Shown: positions 13,899 through 16,781 of the stretch, piece after piece
How the letters are laid out: the number at the start of each line of letters is the position of its first letter
Position numbering within the stretch: position 1 is the stretch's first letter
Source of the DNA: Candidatus Bathyarchaeota archaeon
Lineage (GTDB): Archaea; Thermoproteota; DRAE01
Direction of reading: 5' to 3'
Assembly (NCBI GenBank): GCA_011041895.1
Contig: DRAE01000140.1
Span: 1 to 16,781 of the forward strand
DNA: 16,781 nucleotides
Program-made: the position numbers and the translations under genes
Notes under the pieces: model-generated
What the model was told of the DNA's origin: nothing
Database searches by the model: none
Seen by the model: only the letters and a program-made list of their open reading frames with translations

Positions 13899-14714
13899 AT
13901 GAGAAAACCATTGTTCATCATATTGTTAATAGTAGCATTTATAGGAGCGGTTGTAGGGGATGCAATTTGGATTGAGCCTAATAGTGTAGCAGTGTCGTAT
14001 ATTAGGATAGACGTTGAAAGGCCTTTTGAAGGACTTAGAATTGTTCATATAAGTGATTTACATCTTAGAAGTTATGGCTACCGTGAAGAAAATATTCTCT
14101 CGATAATTGAATCCCTCCGTCCAGACTATATATCTGTGACAGGCGACTTTATTGAAGACGCTAAATATCTCGAAAGCTGCCTGAAATTCCTAAGAGAGCT
14201 TTCAGAAATTTGTGAAGTATATTGTGTGCTTGGAAACTGGGATCATTGGAGCGGTATAGATAACGATGAATTTAAACAGAAGTTTCTCTCTGTGAACGTT
14301 ATACTGCTTATAAATGAGTATAAAGTGATTAACATAGGTAATGCGACCATGTATATTGTAGGTGTAGATGATCCATATACTGGATATGCTGACTTGGATA
14401 TGGCAATGCCTGAAAATGTGAGCAACGGTAGCCTCATCATTTTGCTTGCTCATTCACCTCAAATAGTTAGCGATGTTCTGAGTAGTGGACATGAAGTTGA
14501 CCTTATTCTTTGTGGGCACACCCATGGAGGCCAAGTTAATATTCCATTTTTAGGGCCATTGTTCATACCTTTACCTAGGGAATATAGGAAATATTGCTCC
14601 GGGCTTTATATGGTTAATGGGACATACATGTACGTGAATAGAGGGCTTGGAACAAGCACTTTAAATATTAGGTTTCTATGTTTGCCAGAGATAGCGTTGA
14701 TACTTCTTGAGTAG
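13899..14714 (+). CDS. Membrane-anchored metallophosphoesterase (YkuE/COG1408-like)
   Basis: This calcineurin-like phosphoesterase has 271 residues and an N-terminal membrane anchor or signal (residues ~4-22, FIILLIVAFIGAVVG), so its catalytic domain probably faces outward. Metal-ligand motifs occur in order: HISDLHL (D53, H55), SVTGDF (D83), LGNWDHWSG (N113), LAHSP (H185) and CGHTHGGQVN (H207, H209). In the usual GNH(D/E) motif the histidine is replaced by tryptophan (W114), followed by D115 and H116, so proton donation may differ from the textbook case. YkuE-like relatives act on lipid-linked or nucleotide phosphoesters; the substrate here is unknown. The ATG at 13899 has no Shine-Dalgarno site but an A/T-rich box about 25 bases upstream. 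Confidence 0.92.
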   Translation: MRKPLFIILLIVAFIGAVVGDAIWIEPNSVAVSYIRIDVERPFEGLRIVHISDLHLRSYGYREENILSIIESLRPDYISVTGDFIEDAKYLESCLKFLRELSEICEVYCVLGNWDHWSGIDNDEFKQKFLSVNVILLINEYKVINIGNATMYIVGVDDPYTGYADLDMAMPENVSNGSLIILLAHSPQIVSDVLSSGHEVDLILCGHTHGGQVNIPFLGPLFIPLPREYRKYCSGLYMVNGTYMYVNRGLGTSTLNIRFLCLPEIALILLE

Positions 14715-14716
14715 CC

Positions 14717-14728
14717 ACTTAAATTTGT
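14717..14728 (+). promoter_or_regulatory. TATA-like element before the small membrane-protein gene
   Basis: ACTTAAATTTGT lies about 30 bases upstream of the ATG at 14752, directly after the phosphoesterase stop codon. No Shine-Dalgarno site precedes that ATG, so a leaderless transcript covering the small gene and the overlapping polytopic gene is plausible. Confidence 0.4.
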
Positions 14729-14751
14729 AACTAAGTTAATTTTAATTGTCC

Positions 14752-14985
14752 ATGGTTGGAGACCCTAATCCATGGCTGTTTGCTATAGTGATTTCATTTA
14801 CAAACAGAACTATTTCCATAATGCAGGGAATGATGCATATAATTAATCCTGTTATTGGAGCACCTCCGAAACCAGGGCCTATTCCAGGCCCAAGTTTTCC
14901 AATAGTGGAAGTGTTCTGGTTCGCCTCTATTATAGTTCCATTGTTGGCGGTGTTACTAGAATGGATTCGAAAACGTGGCAAATAA
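14752..14985 (+). CDS. Small membrane protein, 77 residues, overlapping the next gene
   Basis: I do not recognise this small protein. It has a moderately hydrophobic first segment (~6-35), a glycine/proline-rich loop (APPKPGPIPGPSFP, ~37-50) and a strongly hydrophobic C-terminal helix (VFWFASIIVPLLAVLLEW) ending in the positive RKRGK, the pattern of a bitopic or hairpin membrane protein with a cytoplasmic C-terminus. The start chosen is ATG at 14752; an in-frame TTG two codons earlier (14746) is the alternative. A TATA-like element lies at leaderless spacing. Its last 25 bases overlap the polytopic membrane protein gene, so the two products may be partners. Coding status is likely, not certain; the sensible membrane topology and promoter placement argue for it. 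Confidence 0.55.
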   Translation: MVGDPNPWLFAIVISFTNRTISIMQGMMHIINPVIGAPPKPGPIPGPSFPIVEVFWFASIIVPLLAVLLEWIRKRGK

Positions 14986-16250
14986 GTGACTGGATAAAGA
15001 TCATCATAATTCCTCTCATATTTACAGCTATTAGACTGCTAACTTTACTAGATGTGTGGCTTTTACCGGGGCTTGACGGAGGATATTATGCGATTCAAGT
15101 TGAAAACATAATGAGAAGCTCAGACATTAAATATGATGCTCCTCCAATAGCATTTTTCATTTTCGCCTTTTTCACGTGGCTACTTTCATCATTTCAGCCA
15201 TTAAATGACGCCATTATAAATGGTGTAAAGATTGGGCTTTCTATTGCTTACGGATTATCTTTCATACCAGTTTACGTGCTCTCGCGAAAGATTCTAAAAA
15301 ATAGATTTGAAGCATTTATAGTGGCCACGTTATTCATGCTTCATCCATTCTATGTCTCGCTTACAACAGCGTCTCTATTCAAAAATTCTGTTGGGACACT
15401 TTTCCTAGTTATTGGGGTTCTTATGCTCTATAATTTTATGAAGGAGCGTACTCTGAAAAACGCTGTATTTCTTGGGATAACGATCACCATTTGTGAATTC
15501 ACGCACATACTCTGCTTTGGCATCATCGTTCTTTTCTCAGCGATTTCACTATTCTTTATATTTATACTATGTAGGGATAGGGCTAAACTGCTGAAATCAT
15601 TTATCGTGATAGCACTGATTCCAGCACTAGCCACGCTTTCCGTTATACTTTTCAAGCCAAATTATCTTGGATCCTATTGGAAATTGCACTCCTATGTTGA
15701 GGAAGTAGCGTTTCAAATTTCTTCCCAACAGATAACACCGGGACCGCAGATAGAATACGTCATCCTATTAACTCTGGCAATTGTTGGGGCATCCCTATAC
15801 TATTGTCTTAGAGAGTTCATCGATGGGAGACGAAACTTTGAAAATATTTTCTTTGTGTCTGCAACAATACTAGGATTTTATCTTTCATATCCGTTTATGA
15901 TACCATCTTGGAGATGGAGATTTCAGTTTATGCTATTCATACCTTTTACACTATCTTTCATCAAATGCTTTAAGGAGAGCAGGGTTAGAGAAGCTTTTCT
16001 TATTTCAATTCTAATTTTTGCAGCATTTATTCCAGCCACTTTAAACAGCTTCGTTAGAATGAAGACGGTAATTGATGAAACTATGTATAATGACCTTCTA
16101 GATATGAGAAATCACATTGAAAAAAATGGGAGCGTTATCATTGCAAGGTTTGGATTGAATTACTGGGTTGAGTATATCCTTGGAGTACAGTGTAAGGGTA
16201 GCTCGAAGTGGAGGACTTTGAGAACTACTCCAGAGTATACATGGTTTTAG
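14961..16250 (+). CDS. Polytopic GT-C-like membrane protein, C-terminus displaced by a frameshift
   Basis: This membrane protein has about ten or more hydrophobic segments across 429 residues. The layout resembles GT-C glycosyltransferases of the dolichyl-phosphate-mannose protein mannosyltransferase type: a first helix, then an extracytoplasmic loop with an acidic/aromatic motif (LPGLDGGYYAIQVENI, ~35-50), then PPIAFFIFAFF. Further along is FIVATLFMLHPFYVSLTTASLFKNSVGTLF (~119-148), the usual long second-loop pattern. These enzymes transfer a sugar from a lipid-phosphate carrier on the outer face; the assignment here is moderate. The frame ends at TAG 16248-16250 after an unnatural run (SKWRTLRTTPEYTWF). 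The -1 frame from about 16202 continues with a far more natural ending to 16336. The gene therefore appears to carry a single-base deletion or equivalent near 16200, or the sequence has an error there. The start is ATG 14961, inside the small upstream gene. Confidence 0.75.
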   Translation: MDSKTWQISDWIKIIIIPLIFTAIRLLTLLDVWLLPGLDGGYYAIQVENIMRSSDIKYDAPPIAFFIFAFFTWLLSSFQPLNDAIINGVKIGLSIAYGLSFIPVYVLSRKILKNRFEAFIVATLFMLHPFYVSLTTASLFKNSVGTLFLVIGVLMLYNFMKERTLKNAVFLGITITICEFTHILCFGIIVLFSAISLFFIFILCRDRAKLLKSFIVIALIPALATLSVILFKPNYLGSYWKLHSYVEEVAFQISSQQITPGPQIEYVILLTLAIVGASLYYCLREFIDGRRNFENIFFVSATILGFYLSYPFMIPSWRWRFQFMLFIPFTLSFIKCFKESRVREAFLISILIFAAFIPATLNSFVRMKTVIDETMYNDLLDMRNHIEKNGSVIIARFGLNYWVEYILGVQCKGSSKWRTLRTTPEYTWF

Positions 16251-16336
16251 ATGTTAGGGAGAGACCACCTCCTGGAGCAACTCTAGTTTATCGTGGATCG
16301 AAGCTTGTACTTTTACTCTTGAGAATGCCTCCTTGA
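16202..16336 (+). pseudogene. Out-of-frame C-terminal part of the GT-C-like protein
   Basis: In the -1 frame relative to 14961, codons from 16202 to the TGA at 16334-16336 encode LEVEDFENYSRVYMVLDVRE, then RPPPGATLVYRGSKLVLLLL. This is a coherent beta-strand-rich ending with no start codon or Shine-Dalgarno site of its own that would suit a separate gene. It extends the protein by about 45 residues and overlaps the 3' end of the convergent gene by 24 bases. A TAG at 16199-16201 closes this frame upstream, so the shift must lie between about 16199 and 16250. Confidence 0.6.
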
Positions 16337-16774
16337 AGCTAACACAGCTACTATGATTAGAGCAACAAGTATTATTGCTATGATTATCACATCGACTAGT
16401 GATAGTTGAATTGAGATGCCAAATAGTTTTATGTATAGTATTTGTGGGAGCTTAAACTCTATAACTTTTGCAGTGTCAATTGTTATCTCCTTTGAATCCT
16501 TGAATTTTCCATACTCGACTTCAATTATATACTCTCCCTCCGGTAGAAGGCCTAGATCAACTGTTCCATGGGTGGATGTCCATGAAACTTGTAGAAGTGT
16601 TCCATTTGAGAACTTAACTTTTACAGTGGCATTATATATTCCCCTTCCGAGGAAATCCGTAACCTTAACTGAGACCTTGTGTATAGGACAGCTGATCTCC
16701 GTTAATTGCTCATCCATTGAGAGGGTATATGTTTCATCATGTATTTTCATAGTTCTCCAGTACACCTTGACCAT
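16313..16774 (-). CDS. C-terminal part of a membrane-anchored protein with a carboxypeptidase-regulatory-like domain (5' end beyond window)
   Basis: The visible 153 residues comprise ~30 residues of unknown sequence and a beta-sandwich of the carboxypeptidase-regulatory-like type (KVTDFLGRGIYNATVKVKF, then GTVDLGLLPEGEYIIEVEYGKF, ~35-100). A short linker, one strongly hydrophobic helix (VDVIIIAIILVALIIVAVLA, ~127-146) and the basic end SRRHSQE follow. The architecture is that of an archaeal surface protein held by a C-terminal anchor. There is an ATG at 16774, but it is not preceded by a signal peptide and the frame stays open to the window edge, so this is most likely the 3' end of a larger gene; such proteins usually start with a signal sequence. 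It converges with the GT-C-like gene, overlapping the latter's displaced end by 24 bases. Confidence 0.7.
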   Translation of the reverse strand: MVKVYWRTMKIHDETYTLSMDEQLTEISCPIHKVSVKVTDFLGRGIYNATVKVKFSNGTLLQVSWTSTHGTVDLGLLPEGEYIIEVEYGKFKDSKEITIDTAKVIEFKLPQILYIKLFGISIQLSLVDVIIIAIILVALIIVAVLASRRHSQE

Positions 16775-16781
16775 ATACTCC

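Noticed and set aside
14742..14981. 79-codon frame on the minus strand opposite the small membrane protein
   Set aside because: The plus-strand frame has a TATA-like element, sensible membrane topology and overlaps the next gene in operon style; the minus frame has none of these.
16191..16250. Programmed -1 ribosomal frameshifting as explanation for the GT-C-like gene
   Set aside because: No X-XXY-YYZ slippery heptamer or obvious downstream stem-loop is visible; an indel or sequence error is simpler.
1..16781. tRNA, rRNA, CRISPR array, insertion sequence or attachment sites
   Set aside because: No cloverleaf-like segments with CCA-side consensus, regularly spaced repeats, transposase motifs or flanking direct repeats were seen by reading both strands.

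Overview
The window looks like chromosomal DNA from an AT-rich archaeon. I would guess a member of the Thermoproteota/TACK assemblage, but the sequence does not fix the lineage. The archaeal signals are promoters of the BRE/TATA type (T/A-rich boxes about 25-35 bases upstream of start codons, several consistent with leaderless or near-leaderless mRNAs), GGAGGTGA-like Shine-Dalgarno sites on other genes, GTG and TTG starts, an Lrp/AsnC-type regulator, and surface proteins built as signal peptide, beta domains, C-terminal membrane anchor and short cytoplasmic tail. I see no tRNA, rRNA, CRISPR array or insertion sequence, and no gene-free stretch over 300 bases.

Left end (1-2381): an MFS exporter-like gene (minus) diverges from an unrecognised 327-residue soluble protein (plus, TTG start). 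Centre-left (2373-7631, minus): a DASS/SLC13-type anion transporter with an unusual extracytoplasmic N-terminal domain; two paralogous membrane-anchored surface proteins (Ig-like domain, anchor, polyproline tail), each with its own promoter; and a COG1237-type metallo-beta-lactamase-fold hydrolase 14 bases after the second. Centre (7657-9373, minus): an ABC-2 exporter made of a permease and an ATPase with overlapping reading frames. Just upstream is an iron-sulfur assembly unit read in the order MscS channel, Lrp-type regulator with a four-cysteine tail, cysteine desulfurase IscS, scaffold IscU (12384 down to 9420). The regulator, iscS and iscU touch or nearly touch, so they are very likely co-transcribed and translationally coupled. 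All ten genes from 12384 to 2373 run in one direction, with several internal promoter candidates.

Right part (12400-16781): a divergent regulatory region with an 18-bp perfect palindrome over a TATA box precedes an AhpD-like CxxC protein (plus). It converges on a RidA gene plus a probable flavin-type split-barrel protein (minus). RidA diverges from a membrane-anchored metallophosphoesterase (plus), and one A/T-rich element can serve as TATA box for both. Next come a small membrane protein and an overlapping GT-C-like polytopic membrane protein whose C-terminus is displaced by a -1 frameshift. The window ends inside a gene (minus) whose visible C-terminal part is a carboxypeptidase-regulatory-like beta domain with a membrane anchor.

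The most promising leads are the cysteine-tailed Lrp regulator in the iscS-iscU unit (a candidate archaeal Fe-S or metal-responsive regulator), the twin proline-tailed surface proteins coupled to a hydrolase, and the frameshifted membrane glycosyltransferase-like gene with its overlapping small partner.
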